Source: Phlyctochytrium arcticum (Eukaryota; Chytridiomycota; Chytridiomycetes; Chytridiales; Chytridiaceae). Taken from it: a stretch of DNA of 64,000 nt. The DNA lies in assembly GCA_025602905.1 (NCBI GenBank), contig JAHLKI010000014.1, positions 372,001 to 436,000 on the forward strand, in the 5' to 3' direction. Numbering within the stretch: position 1 is the first letter of the stretch; every line of letters begins with the position of its first letter. Under the pieces are notes generated by a model. That model saw only the letters and a program-made list of their open reading frames with translations. It did no database searches and was not told the DNA's origin. The position numbers and the translations under genes were made by a program. Below, in pieces: positions 21,849-32,947 of the stretch.

Positions 21849-22654
21849 GGCAAATCTCGTAGTGATGCTTAGAAATGCTCAGGGGTTGGTTAGATGAGTA
21901 TTCAAAGTTGATACTATCCGGGACGCAGGGGTCTGGCATAGTCGTTATTGCCAATGTCATCTAACTTCTGGGGTCCCGACCATTTCTAGTCTCAAGGTTA
22001 CATACTACAATAGCTGAAATGGGAGAAACCCCTGGCTCCGCCCATGCGTCGTGCTCCAAAGTAGTTTGGGGGAACGACCCAAACACATTAGTTCATGCAA
22101 CCGTCGTAGTTGAGACTCCGTGAAACGCCGGAAAGGGCGTCTAGAGGCGATCGCTCTCTCTGCCAAGCGTGTAACAGCGTGTTTTACTCTCATTTTCCGT
22201 CCTGTCTGAGGTCCTATGGCACACCCCAATTGGTATAAGTATCTAACCCATTCCCCTGAAACGAATATGTAGAAAACTCCAACTTATCAACGCGAAACTT
22301 CATCGCTAAAAGCCATTTGCGGCTTCAAGAAATACCCGAAAGGGCATCGACTGTGGATTATTCTCACTCTTCCACAGCTCGGGGAAAACCCGTAGCTATG
22401 GGAGTATAGCCATCATGTCTTATGCTCCTGTTTTTTTAGGTTACGCCCCCAAACAGGTTGACCCTGAATTCAGCCTGAAACACGTATTCAGACAACGGAA
22501 TCTTTGACCACCTTCGATATTAGCCTAGTTTAGTAAATTACTGTTTCTGTGTCTTTCTGGTGTCTTTCTGCCTTTCCGTAGTGTTTTCCCATCACCGCTC
22601 CTACGCTGTATTATAAAAGCGGGACAAGATCGCCTCCCCGAAACATCAACGAAG

Positions 22655-25200
22655 TACCCGCCGCCCGGACCCGCAAACTCAAAGTTATGCCTAATGCAGA
22701 AATAGTCAAAATCCCACCGGAAACAGATATTGATTATATTATAAGGTTAACCTTCTTCTAAACATTGACTGAATGAATCAATGACGGAATCCATAATGGG
22801 CGGCAACAAGTATAGCAAGTCATAGATATAAGTCAATAATTTGCAGCACGGAATGTAGTTTCCAAAATCCAATATACAAATGAAAGCTGAGTGAGAACTC
22901 GGATGTGTATTTTACGAGGGCCCTTTGAATACAAAAAACGTATGTCTATGTGGCGCATAATGTGAGGCAAATAATGATGGATGTGGGAAAATTGCTCAAG
23001 GCATAAGCGTAAAGAGCTTTGATATAGGCGAGGCACAGCGGTCAGGGTCAACACTTGCCAAGAATTAGAAGCGACAGTAAACATGCTTATAACACGATGG
23101 GAAGGGAGAGTATTTACAGAGATGCAGAGTTATTTACAGGGGGAACGGAAGTGGGAGAAATATCTACAAGACAATGGGAAGGCATAGTATTTACAAAGAT
23201 GCAGAAGTATTTATGGGGGAGGGGAAGTGGGAAAGGTTCAATTGAATATATTGCCCGTAGTGGTTGCGTTCGGTAAGCTCCCTTTTGGCAATTCGCTTGG
23301 TGTTGGCGAGGACCAAATTCTTATTGGCGAAAACCGAAGCTCCTTTTCCAAGAATCACACGTTTGCCCTTTGAATCTGTCAGCCCGATGGTTCTATTGGC
23401 GGTAATCTTGGCGCCCTTCCTGACCAGGACCTGGCGAGTGGTTAGGCCGCGTTCGGTAAGCTCCCTTTTGGCAATCCGCTTGGCATTGGCGAGGAGCACA
23501 TTCTTGTTGGCGAAAACCGAAGCTCCTTTTCCAACAATCACACGTTTGCCCTTTGAATCTGTCAACGCGATGGTTCTTTTGGCGGTAATCTTGGCGCCCT
23601 TCCTGACCAGGACCTGGCGAGTGGTTAGGCTGTGTTCAGTAAGCTCCCTTTTGGCCAGCTTCTTGGGAATTCTAAGTTTGGCGTTGGGGATGAGAATATT
23701 CTTCTTGGTAAAAACCGAAGCCCCTTTTGCAACGATCAAACGGTTGCCCTTTGCATCTTGGAAGGTTATGTCTTTCGTCTTGGCATTAATTTTGACGCCC
23801 TTCCCGACCAGGATCTGGCGAGTGGTTAGGCTGCGCTCGGTAACACTAAAAGTTTGGCACGAAATGATCTCGTTGCCGGGCGTCCGGAGGGCGATATAGC
23901 AGACATTGCCGTCGCAACTCAGATTCTCTGGAATAGAGGCTTGCGCAGTTTGAAGCCCAGAAATTGTTTGCGCAGAACTGACCCATGTTCTCCCTAAAAT
24001 GAAAATATGACCCAGTCAGAAAGAGATACTTTCCCAAGTTCCGGAATAGCCCTTACCATTTGTAGAAATGGCAACGTTTGCGGAGTCTGTCCCAGAATTG
24101 GCTACACTGATTCCAGTTCCCGCAGCGTGGGAACCGAGGTCGCTAGTGCAGACAGCCTGACGAGTGTACAAGCTTGGTAGACCATTGGCCGCAGCCAGGA
24201 AAGAAGAAAGTAGCAGCAGCGGTTGGAGTGCCGAGGCTATCATGATAGATTTTGTTGTTGGAGAAGTGTAAATTGATTGGTGTGATGTGAGTTGCGAGTT
24301 GAAGATACTCCTAGGAAGCTGGCCATTTTATGAGCAAATCTCGTAGAGATGATCAGGTGTTGGTTAGATGAGTTTTCAGAGCTGATGGTATCCGGGACGC
24401 AGGGGCCTGGCCAAGGGGTTGTTGCCCATGTCTTCTAACTTCTGGGGCCCCGACCATTTCTAGTCTTCATGTTGCATTCGACAATGGCTGAAATGTGAGA
24501 AAACTCCGAGTCCCGCCCCTGGTCGTAGTTCAAAATAAGTTGGGGAGACGGCCTAAACACATGCTAATTCGTCTTTGTATCCAGAGCCAACTACAGACGA
24601 CTGTCGTATTTGAGGCTCCGTAAAACGCCTCTCAGGCGATCGCTCTCTCTGCCATGCGTGTTTTACTTTCATCCTCTATCCTGGTTGAGGTCCTATGGCA
24701 CACTTCAATCTGTCTAACGACCTTGCCCATTCCTGCGAAACAATCATGCTGAAAACCCCAACATATCAAAGCGAAACTTCATTGCTAAAAGCTATTTGCG
24801 GCTTCATGAAATACTCGAAAGAGCACCTACTGTGGATTGATCTCTCTCTCCCATTCATATGTTACGCTCCTTTTTGGGATCCTAGGGCTACACCCCAAAC
24901 TATTGAGTTTATACTTGTAAAAGTCAATTCATTGAAAAACATGTTCATACAACCCCAAAGCATTAACGCGAAACTTAATACCCATACCGGTTCAACAGCG
25001 CGCTTTTTCATCGGAAAAAGATATGAGAAAATTAACACGCTCGGGGTGACGAAGGAGAAAAACGTATCGAAAAAGCGAATAGCGCCGGAAACACATTCCA
25101 TTTATTGGTAGGTGAGGAATTTTTTCATGACGATCGGAATTCACCGGAGGTACATAAGTGGACCCGGGCTTACCCGACACTGTAGTGGCAGCCAAGCAGG
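22655..25200. repeat. Tandem array unit B
   Basis: Second unit of the array, collinear with unit A. Its downstream part (about 24690-25180) extends further than the recognisable part of unit A. That part matches 25860-26270 in the remnant region, sharing TACCGGTTCAACAGCGCGCTT and TCATCGGAAAAAGATA. Confidence 0.75.
23191..24243 (-). CDS. Secreted protein with three Lys-rich repeats and Lys-Arg sites (copy B)
   Basis: Two exons (24243-24057 and 23993-23191) give 329 residues, with the intron in exactly the same place as in copy A. The signal peptide (MIASALQPLLLLSSFLAAANG) and four-cysteine domain are near-identical to copy A. Three repeats follow, of about 67, 61 and 61 residues (units of 201, 183 and 183 bp), with AKRELTERGLTTRQVLVRKG-type junctions. 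The last two have changed from IAFKDAKG to LTDSKGKRV. Repeat number, unit length and sequence therefore evolve quickly while the N-terminal domain is stable. The C-terminus departs from copy A after the last KREL and adds about 25 residues (HYGQYIQLNLSHFPSP). Both copies keep open frames and splice sites, so both are probably functional. Confidence 0.83.
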
Positions 25201-26500
25201 ATGTTCTCTCTTCGTAGGTATAAATTAATTACAAAAAAAAACATGTACAGTACGATGGGAAGGTATTCACAGATATGCAGAGGTATTTACAGCGGGCGGG
25301 CGGAACTAGGAGAAATATCGGGAAGCTATTTTCAGATGGCCATTGACAGGGCAGAGACAGTGGGAAAATTACTGCGGCAAGACAGCAATCTTCTCTTGGC
25401 CCAACATCAGGTTGCCGTTTGCGAGCTTAGCGAATTGTACTCTGCTGGGCTGCGTTTAATCACCCTTCTGGCGGGATGCAATTACTTTGCATAGTTTCTA
25501 TTGTGTAAGCCAACCAATGTCATGGGACTTCTGGGGACCTAACAATTTCTAGCATCAACGATGCAAACTACAATAGCGGAAATGTGAGAAAACTCGAAAG
25601 TCCCGTCCTTGATAGTGGTTCAAAATAGATTGAGGGATCGGGAAAAACACATGTATTAGTACATGCGACTGACCCTTCGCTGGGCTCCATAAACCACCGC
25701 AAGAAGCAGCTATTACGGTGGATCGCTCTCTCATGCGTGGCTGATACTCCTCACTTGTCCTGTTTGAGAGTCTAGGGCAACACCCCAAACTGTATGAGTG
25801 CATAATGCTAATTCAACTCCTTGAAACGAATAGGTAGAAAACCCCAACCTATGATGGTTACCTATCAACGCGAAACCTCATTGCTAAAAGCTACATGCGG
25901 CTCCATGAAATACCCGACAGAGAACCTACTGTGTATTGTTCTCTCTCTCCCATTCGTGTTTTATGCTCCTGTTTGAGATCCTAGGGCTACTCCCCAAGCT
26001 ATTGGGATTATAATTGTAAAAGTCACTTCCTTGAAACGCATTTTCAAACTACTCCGTACCGGTTCAACAGCGCGCTTCCTCATCGGAAAAAGATACGATA
26101 GAATGAGCATACTCGGGGTGAAGAAGGAGAAGAACGTCGATATTTTAAAAAGTCCTTTGCCGGAAACACATTACATTACGGTACCGTATTGAAATTTGAA
26201 TGATGATCGGAAATCACCGGACGTGCATAAGTAACAAGAGTGAATGGTCCCTAGATTACCCGATACTGCATAAACGACGACGGGGGATGTGCGTGCAAAA
26301 GTATTTATACGGGGTGGAGAAAGCTTGGGAAAAAATTACCGTTGAATGCTTCAGCGAACAGTATTAAAATTCCTTGTTGGCGGGCATAGTAGATGGAGAT
26401 ATTGTGAGCAATTCCGCAACACAACAATCTCTCTTGGCACAACATCAAGTTGCCGTTTGTAGGCTAGGCGACGTAGGACGCTGTTAGCTCTCCAGAATAT
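25200..26500. repeat. Coding-less remnants of the tandem array (units C and D)
   Basis: 25250-25330 resembles the 3' minisatellite, and 25540-26040 resembles the upstream flank of copies A and B. The pair TCTCTTGGCCCAACATCAGGTTGCCGTTTG (about 25392) and TCTCTTGGCACAACATCAAGTTGCCGTTTG (about 26431) shows a further duplication. No signal-peptide or repeat coding sequence remains. These look like array units that lost the gene by deletion. Confidence 0.65.
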
Positions 26501-26545
26501 TCTTCTTCTTCAAGATCCCATCCTACCCGAATGGTGGCCCCCAAG

Positions 26546-26656
26546 AGCACAGTAAATTGGTGAGGTGCCAGAAATTGGACAGACTGAATGTTGGAACTGA
26601 TGCATTTGCTTCCCCAAAAGTAGGTTCACAATTGCTGTTAGCATTATCGTGAGATG
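26546..26656 (-). pseudogene. Inverted fragment of the 5' end of the paraoxonase-like gene
   Basis: The reverse complement matches 28060-28165 at the start of the intact gene, including ATGCTAACAGCAATTG, TCAGTCTGTCCAATTT and GGCACCTCACC. Small indels disrupt the frame. The two copies face each other around the transposase relic at 27419-27943, so they may mark the ends of a rearranged or inserted segment. Confidence 0.75.
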
Positions 26657-27418
26657 TTTGCGATTGATTAAACAAACGCGTTTGGAGTGGTAGTTTGGCA
26701 CACATAGAAGAGTGCTGGACGCCAGGCTGGACGCTAAACAAAAGATTATGCAAAAATTCCCTCTCTATTCGTCCTCTGAATACAAACTCACGGACACTGA
26801 CTATATGTAACTCTACTTCCTTGATCATTTCGTTCGCTCGGCCTTCGGAGACTTCCACGTTCGATCGTCAAACGCGTTATCCTCAGGCAGAGTTGTGTCT
26901 GGGTCCAAAAGTGCATCAACGTCAGCAATGAGCATCTGGACCATGTTACGAAATTGACACATGCCCTTGATCATCGTGGCAAATTTCGCGGCGAAACTCT
27001 CTGCCTTGAATATCGGCAAGTCAGAGGCATGGAAAAGAGATACCAGCCGTCTTCTGAATAAGAGATGGTCACTATAGTGTACCGAAATCTGTTCATGAGG
27101 AGCCCCGGGATTGGTAGCATCGTCATTGCCTTCAAGGCAGCTGCCTTACTCGCTCCCTTGCGTGATGCTACCACTCTTCGACAGGGAGCTCATTGAAAAC
27201 GTAGATGAGATCGAACATGTTGGTGTGGACGCGCTCCAGACGACCGAGGTATTGGCGTGGCTTGAGGGGTCGGGCTCTGAGGGTAAGTAGGTCGAGGATA
27301 GGGTAGATGCAGTAGTCCAGATTCTGAGCATTCTTGAACAAATTCTTACACAGGCTTTTGGAACGATCGTTGGCGGCTCTTGGATTCAAAATAACTAAGA
27401 GGCCTGGATCAGGAAGAG
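26657..27418. other. Unidentified stretch beside the transposase relic
   Basis: Minus-strand frames here include NPRAANDRSKSLCKNL and HTNMFDLIYVFNELPVEEW, but stops interrupt them and I recognise no domain. It may be the rest of the same dead element or unrelated insert DNA. Confidence 0.35.
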
Positions 27419-27943
27419 TCAGTAAATGCGCACTTGACGTCGATGCTCATCAGGCGTATCTTGGAAGATGTCACTCAGTATGTCAAGCTCCTCCACAACG
27501 ACGTCCATTCCGCGATCAACAACGATTGTTACCCTTCTGGTGTAATTCCAGATGGACCCTTCCGAGACCCCCCACATCCTCGCAATACTAGCACCGTTTC
27601 CGCTTTGAGCAAAGCGCGACAAGGCCACCATCAGTGGGAGCTCCACAGACGCTTGCTTTGTCGGGCCGTCCGCCTAGAAAACTGGGTTGTTCCTCAGGAA
27701 ATCGACCAGTGCAAGAAAAGTCTCACGCGAGCATCTGATCTCCTTTTGGAAGCGGCCGGCATTCAGTTGTTCCAACAAAGGTTGGAACGACTCTTGGGGC
27801 CGTTCATATAGGTACGGAGAATTTCTCAGGAGATCTAGGCCAGAAGGATGTTCAGTGGGCTACTCGAGTAGGACGTTGGCGACGACAAGATCCTCTATCT
27901 ACTACAGTATATCGTCTGCTGTTCGCTTGTTTTTGCGGGGCAT
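27419..27943 (-). pseudogene. PIF/Harbinger-like transposase relic
   Basis: One minus-strand frame from an ATG at 27943 to 27419 reads FQKEIRCSRETFLALVDFL, then VALSRFAQSGNGASIARMWGVSEGSI and NYTRRV. This is the typical helix-turn-helix and N-terminal region of PIF/Harbinger (DDE_Tnp_4) transposases. Four in-frame stops interrupt it, all TAG: two at 27899-27904, one at 27860-27862 and one at 27674-27676. The catalytic DDE part is absent downstream. The copy is dead. Confidence 0.75.
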
Positions 27944-28074
27944 TTTGGAAACGTTTGGGAGGAAAGATCGTGTGACCGGGAGATGGTGATCGGTGAAATA
28001 AAAACTCCGGGCTCGATATCAACTTGGAGCTTCTTCGTCTGATTTTGAAACCTTAATCGCATACATCTCACCTA

Positions 28075-29349
28075 ATGCTAACAGCAATTGCAAACAAACT
28101 CTTTGGGGAACCCAATGCACCCGTTCCAACTTTCAGTCTGTCCAATTTCCGGCACCTCACCTTTACCGTACTCTTCCTTTCGTACATAACCTATCGCCTC
28201 AATCCCGTTGAATACGCTACGGATCTTTACAAAGTTTTGGGCTTCAGTCCTGTTATTCCCAACCATGGAATGGAAACATGCACGTTGATCAACGCTGGGC
28301 CCGAGGGGTGTGAGGATATTGTATGGCACCATCCGACCGGGGTAGCCTTCATGGCTTGCTCAAACGTGACAAGGCGACGGCACTGGTTCCCACCCATGGC
28401 CAAGTTTGGGGAATTTGAGGGGAGTCCGGACCCAGTATGGATGTATAACCCAAAGGTCTCTGTTTGTTTTGCACCCTGTTGCAGACATTTGACTAATCAT
28501 GTATCATGATAGACCAGGAAGTCAACTCTAATGACACTGGACAACTTTACCGGGCCATTGTTTACGCACGGTATCAAGCTGTATGCCGATCCCAAGGACC
28601 CCAAAATGATTTACCTGTACTTGGTCAATCATCTACCGTCCGGCTCGGTGATTGAAATCTTTTCCCATCAAGTTGGCGGAAGCAACAGCTTGACCCATAT
28701 TGAGACAGTGCGGGATCCCCTGATCAAGACTCCCAACAACATTGCACCCATTGGCCCTCGCACCTTTTTCGTCAGCAATGACCATGGGTTTCCCCATGCA
28801 GGGCTATTGCGATCCATCGAAGACTTTGGCCAAATGGCTTGGGCAAACATTGTACTCTGGGATCAGGGTCGTGCCCGTGTTGTCAAGAACCGTGTGTCGG
28901 GTCCCAATGGTCTCGCGCTCTCGCCTGATCAATCACTTCTTTACGTGAACAATGTGATGCGCACCACTGTCTCGGTCTACCGTATTCACCACCAGTCTAC
29001 TGAACCCACCATCTTCATCAAACTCGTCGATTCAATCAAATTAGATTTCTTAAATGACAACATCGACGTAGATCCACGAAATGGTGATTTATATGTGACG
29101 GGGCATACGAATGGGTTGAAGTTTCTCAAACATACCGAGAGCCCCAAAGTTGCTTCACCGTCACGAGTGGCGCGGATTGTTAAGAAGGACAACAAGGACT
29201 GGGATGTGCAACGGCTAGTAGAGGATGACGGTAAGCGCTTCTCGGGGGGAACTATCGCAGCGGTCGATCCTGGTACAGATAGCTTACTTCTGAGTGGGGT
29301 GTATTTGCATGGGTTCTACCACTGCACTGGAATGCTCCGGAAAGGATGA
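28075..29349 (+). CDS. Paraoxonase/arylesterase-like six-bladed propeller enzyme
   Basis: Two exons, 28075-28455 and 28513-29349, give 405 residues. An N-terminal hydrophobic helix (HLTFTVLFLSYITY, about residues 23-36) is probably an uncleaved signal anchor, as in animal PON proteins. Family landmarks follow in order: HGIKLYADPKD, YLVNHLPSGSVIEIF (His equivalent to PON1 His115), LTHIETVRD (equivalent to His134), NNIAPIGPRTFFVSNDH, GPNGLALSPDQSLLYV, NDNIDVDPRNGDLYVTGH and a final SGVYLHGFYHC. Asn and Asp residues expected to bind the structural and catalytic calcium are present. The family hydrolyses lactones and aryl esters. A fragment of the 5' end is copied upstream in inverted orientation. 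Confidence 0.88.
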
Positions 29350-29517
29350 TTTCGTATGTAACATGAGCTTTTGGCACATGCACTTTATTCGATGATTGTT
29401 GTGCTTGTAAATAAATAATTCAAAAGTGCTCCCTCTATATACACTAGCGTCCAAGTCATGAAATGACGCTTTCACAGACGTCCCGACATGCGTCCGTTGT
29501 TCAGAGACAGATCGGGA

Positions 29518-30278
29518 CTACTGGGGCTTCATAAATCCCTTTTTATTTATTGACTTTGGCCGAGGTGTAGGGGTGTTTGGGGGCGAGTCAATCACCGCAA
29601 CCCTTTCCTCTTCAGAATCCTTTGCAATATGTCGGAATCGATTTGAAGCAATGGCTGCTCCCGGACTTGACGGCTCGGAATCAGCCGCCATCTGAACACG
29701 TTTGGCTTTGCGGCCGCTCTCAACATCACCCCCTTTCCTTTTGGACAGACTGGAGGCCATGTCTTTGCTTGAGACGTCCGCGGTGTCATCCTCCGCATCC
29801 TGTTCACCAGATTCCTCAGCATCAGCTGCTTCCTGGGCCGCCCGAGCGCTCTCGGTTGCCATTGTCTGCATTGGGTTAACTTTCATGAATATCACCAAAC
29901 TCGCAGTACCTCGACCGACCTCAATTTCCTTGTTGAAACCCCCCATACTCCGTCTTCCAAAATTAGCACTGGGCAAAAAAGCGGTATAGCTGCTTTCAAA
30001 CTCCAGTTGCACGCCGGTATCATTCTCATCCAGATAGTCGGCCAAAACCCACTGCGCTTCAAGATTTGCTTTGGCCTGGGCTGCTTCACGCTCTTGACGG
30101 AGTTTTGCTTCATCGGCCCGGTGCATAAACTGTTGCATGAATTACGTGGTAATGAGTTAGATGTTTCCTTATAAGTGCGTGAGAATAGGTGGGAATATAC
30201 CTTCAGAGACATTGTTGACTTGGAAAGTTGGGTCACATTCTTGAGCCCGGACGTTCCGTTGGGCGTGGAGGATGTCAT
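29518..30278 (-). CDS. MPP6: M-phase phosphoprotein 6 homologue, nuclear exosome cofactor
   Basis: Two exons (30278-30201 and 30129-29518) give 229 residues. The N-terminal motif spliced across the intron (KSTMSLKFMHRADE) matches the conserved LSKNLLRMKFMQR helix of MPP6. The middle motif SANFGRRSMGGFNKEIE matches the conserved YGRMSFRGFNPEVE box. The protein ends in KGFMKPQ, like the FLKP ending of the family. In yeast and human, MPP6 docks the RNA helicase Mtr4 and Rrp6 on the nuclear exosome and helps 5.8S rRNA maturation. Between the boxes lies an acidic and basic low-complexity stretch with a likely nuclear localisation signal (SKRKGGDVESGRKAKR). The gene is divergent from the TPR gene, with 206 bp between starts. 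Confidence 0.85.
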
Positions 30279-30484
30279 ATTGGAGCTTTGAAGCGGTTTT
30301 TGACTGGCTAACGGTTGCAGTTTTCACCCGGGTATATCAGTTTGCAGATCGACAAAAAAAGCTCTGGAAATTGGGTTCGCCAAAAAGTTCATCTTCCAAA
30401 GAGCCCCGACGCGAACACTCGAACCAAATGTTTAACCAACGCATTGTTGACAGTTGTGCCAGATCCCAAATTCAAAACTCAAAA

Positions 30485-31884
30485 ATGTATTGCTTAATTG
30501 CTCAACGACTGCTCACAAGGCTCTCTGCAAGATCTCGGAACCAGTATTCCCACCGCCATCGCTCTCTATTTTCACGCTCCTCATATCAAACGAGCCATCC
30601 AACTCCCCTCGTACTTCGACCTACGTTTCACTTGTTTACGACCATTCCCATCACCCTTGCAGCTCTGACTTGGACCTATCTTACATGGAATCCTTATCCA
30701 AAAGCTGCACTCAATCCTTTGCGGAAAGCATTGCTGGGACATTACTACACCAATGACGCCAAGGGGGCCGAGCAGGGCTATCTGGAAGGTACCTTGATTG
30801 CTATTGGGCAGATCTGATGTTTGATGACACTAACACAGACTTTCATAGCCTTGCAAGTTTGCGAGCAGGCTGGCATACAGCCAGACACTCCTGCCGTAAC
30901 GGGCATCCATCTTCGTCTCGGGGACTTGTATGCTCACAAACTGCAGAATCCCGATAAAGCGCTTGAAACCTTTGATTCTGTACTGCGTATCCTAACTGCG
31001 TCACTTGGGACTTCAGCGGCATCGGGTAACGTCAATGAGGAGGAGAAAAGTCTAGAGAAGGCCGTGGAGGTCGCCCAACGGATGGGTGATATATGTCGGG
31101 ACAGCAATGACCTTAAGGGGGCAGAGAGGTACTATGAGGTAGGTGTTGTTTCCTATCCCCTTGTCATATGGCAAGATCTCATAGTGTTGCGAAATGTTTT
31201 AGTGGTCCGTTCAGATACTACTGGGTCTACGGCCTACTCCACCTTCCACCCCTTCAGCCAGTTCGCATCCTGACAGCACAAGCTTCCTCCCGGATGAACG
31301 TGTTGACATGACTGCCATGGCCTCAAAATCCTCAAAGCCGCCCCGCTTTGCAACGCCTACAACGCTAGGCGCTAGCTTGGAAGCCCTTGCCGGAATCTAC
31401 GCCATCACAGGCCGTGGCACACTAGCCGTCCCATGTAAGATTTGACTCCCTTACATTGACTGACTGTAGTCTAACCTATCTGCCAGTATACATAAACTGC
31501 CTTTCCGTGCTTCAAAACGACACATCCCTGGCCAACCCGCAAAAGCTGTGTCGAAAAGCCATCCTCTCGTCCAATATATCCGAAGTTTTAACAAAAACCG
31601 CATCGTCCCCTTCCCCAGATCCGTCATCAGATCCACTGCAGCATGCCAAACACTGGGCCCTCTCGGCTCGCGCATCTGCTCTTGAGAGTATAAAGCAGGG
31701 AGGAGATTGCGGCTCCTGCCTTGTTACTGTAGAGTGTAATCTCGGTTCTATTTGTGAGCTGATGCATGATTTGAAAGAGGCCCGCGCTTGGTTTGCCGAG
31801 TGTGGGAAGCGGGCCGAGGGATGTGGCTTTGTTGATGGACAAAAGGTTGCGATGGAAGGTCTGAAAAGGCTACCCCGGACCTGA
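30485..31884 (+). CDS. Mitochondrial inner-membrane TPR protein, MGR3-like
   Basis: Four exons, 30485-30788, 30849-31138, 31203-31434 and 31487-31884, give 407 residues. The N-terminus is Arg/Ser-rich and acid-free (LLTRLSARSRNQYSHRHRSL), consistent with a mitochondrial presequence. It is followed by a hydrophobic helix (FHLFTTIPITLAALTWTYL). TPR-like helical pairs follow: GAEQGYLEGALQVCEQAG, HLRLGDLYAHKLQNPDKALETF, MGDICRDSNDLKGAERYYE and, at the end, CNLGSICELMHDLKEARAWFAECGKRA. This order matches fungal MGR3 proteins, adaptors that deliver substrates to the i-AAA protease Yme1. TTC19-like proteins are an alternative. Exon 3 encodes a Ser/Pro/Thr-rich linker. Confidence 0.75.
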
Positions 31885-32947
31885 CGACCATTCCATCCGC
31901 CCAAATCATATCTATTTGTAAATACCTGCTACATTTCTACATTACCATGGCTTATTCCTTTGCATCCGCTCCAAACAGCATAACGCTGTCAATTCCCGGT
32001 GACTGACAGCTCGCCCCGATACCCCCCCTGTCATTCACCGGTCCCAATCTCAGCATGAAGATGAAGATGCAGTTGCAGATGGTAAAACTTGACCGCCGCG
32101 GTGGTTTCGCCGCCCCTTGGCATCAATCTCATATCTAAGGAGCCCCAATCTAGGCTGTGCCCAGCCAAAACGAGCCCAGATTTCAGGCATCAAGGAGAAG
32201 ATTTCCTTGATGAATCAGGGAGTTCTTCCCTTGACATTGACCTTCCCCCCTACTTCTCAGAGTACCCCCATAGTAAAATGATAAAATCCTGCACGGCGTC
32301 CTCTAAGTGGTTGCTGCCCTCGCGGAAAGTTGGCGCGTCAGCCGCTGCTTGTGGGACTTTCCGGGACCGGGAAGCCCAGCGGCGGACCTTTTGAAGTCGC
32401 CATTGCTATCCCATTTCCACCCCCAGACACATTTCATATATATACAGTATCTTCCTGCGCTGCTGCTCCCTTTACCGAAAACACTGCCGCCCGCAGCAAC
32501 GAGAAAAACTCTGGAACTCCTTGCGCGATCTCGCTTTTCCAGGGGGGCGCAGGCGCTGTTTGAACTTACAACGAAAAGCGCAGGAAACTCCTTCCGATAG
32601 GCAGCATTGGACGAAACTTTCGACGGATTTGAAGAATACACATATCATTGAAGGACAGGACCGCTACCGAGAAGGAAAAAGTATAGAGATACTCCCGGCA
32701 TTCTGTGGGTTTGGGAGATTTCAGAGCCGCGCGGCTTGGGGAAGGTGTGTATAAGCAAACGAGGAGCTGCTGTAGTATCGATATCTAAAGATTCTAAACC
32801 AACTCAGAAGCATTGAGAATCCACAGCTTTAGACAGTAGTATTGGTTTCGACAACAACACTGCCAGGGTTTTACCTCAAAGCAGGAGAACAACGCAATCC
32901 CACACCAGGCTGTGGACGGACACCTGTCAAAAGTAAACGGGGCAGTC
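31885..32947. other. Intergenic, no gene seen
   Basis: About 1.06 kb upstream of the KIN1 gene. It includes CATATATATACAG near 32437-32449 and several short overlapping frames with no recognisable homology. Probably the KIN1 promoter and 5' UTR. Confidence 0.45.

Larger units (their letters stand above)
19840..22654. repeat. Tandem array unit A (about 2.8 kb)
   Basis: This segment is matched along most of its length by 22655-25200. Shared landmarks include CCCGGACCCG and CAAACTCAAAG at the left edge, a GACTGAATG...ATCAATGACGGAATC stretch, the secreted-protein gene, and downstream GAAACTTCAT..GCTAAAAGC with GCGGCTTCA..AAATAC. Unit edges are approximate because divergence grows away from the gene. 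Confidence 0.75.

Noticed and set aside
23264..23899. 211-codon plus-strand repeat frame
   Set aside because: Antisense of the copy B repeats, for the same reason.
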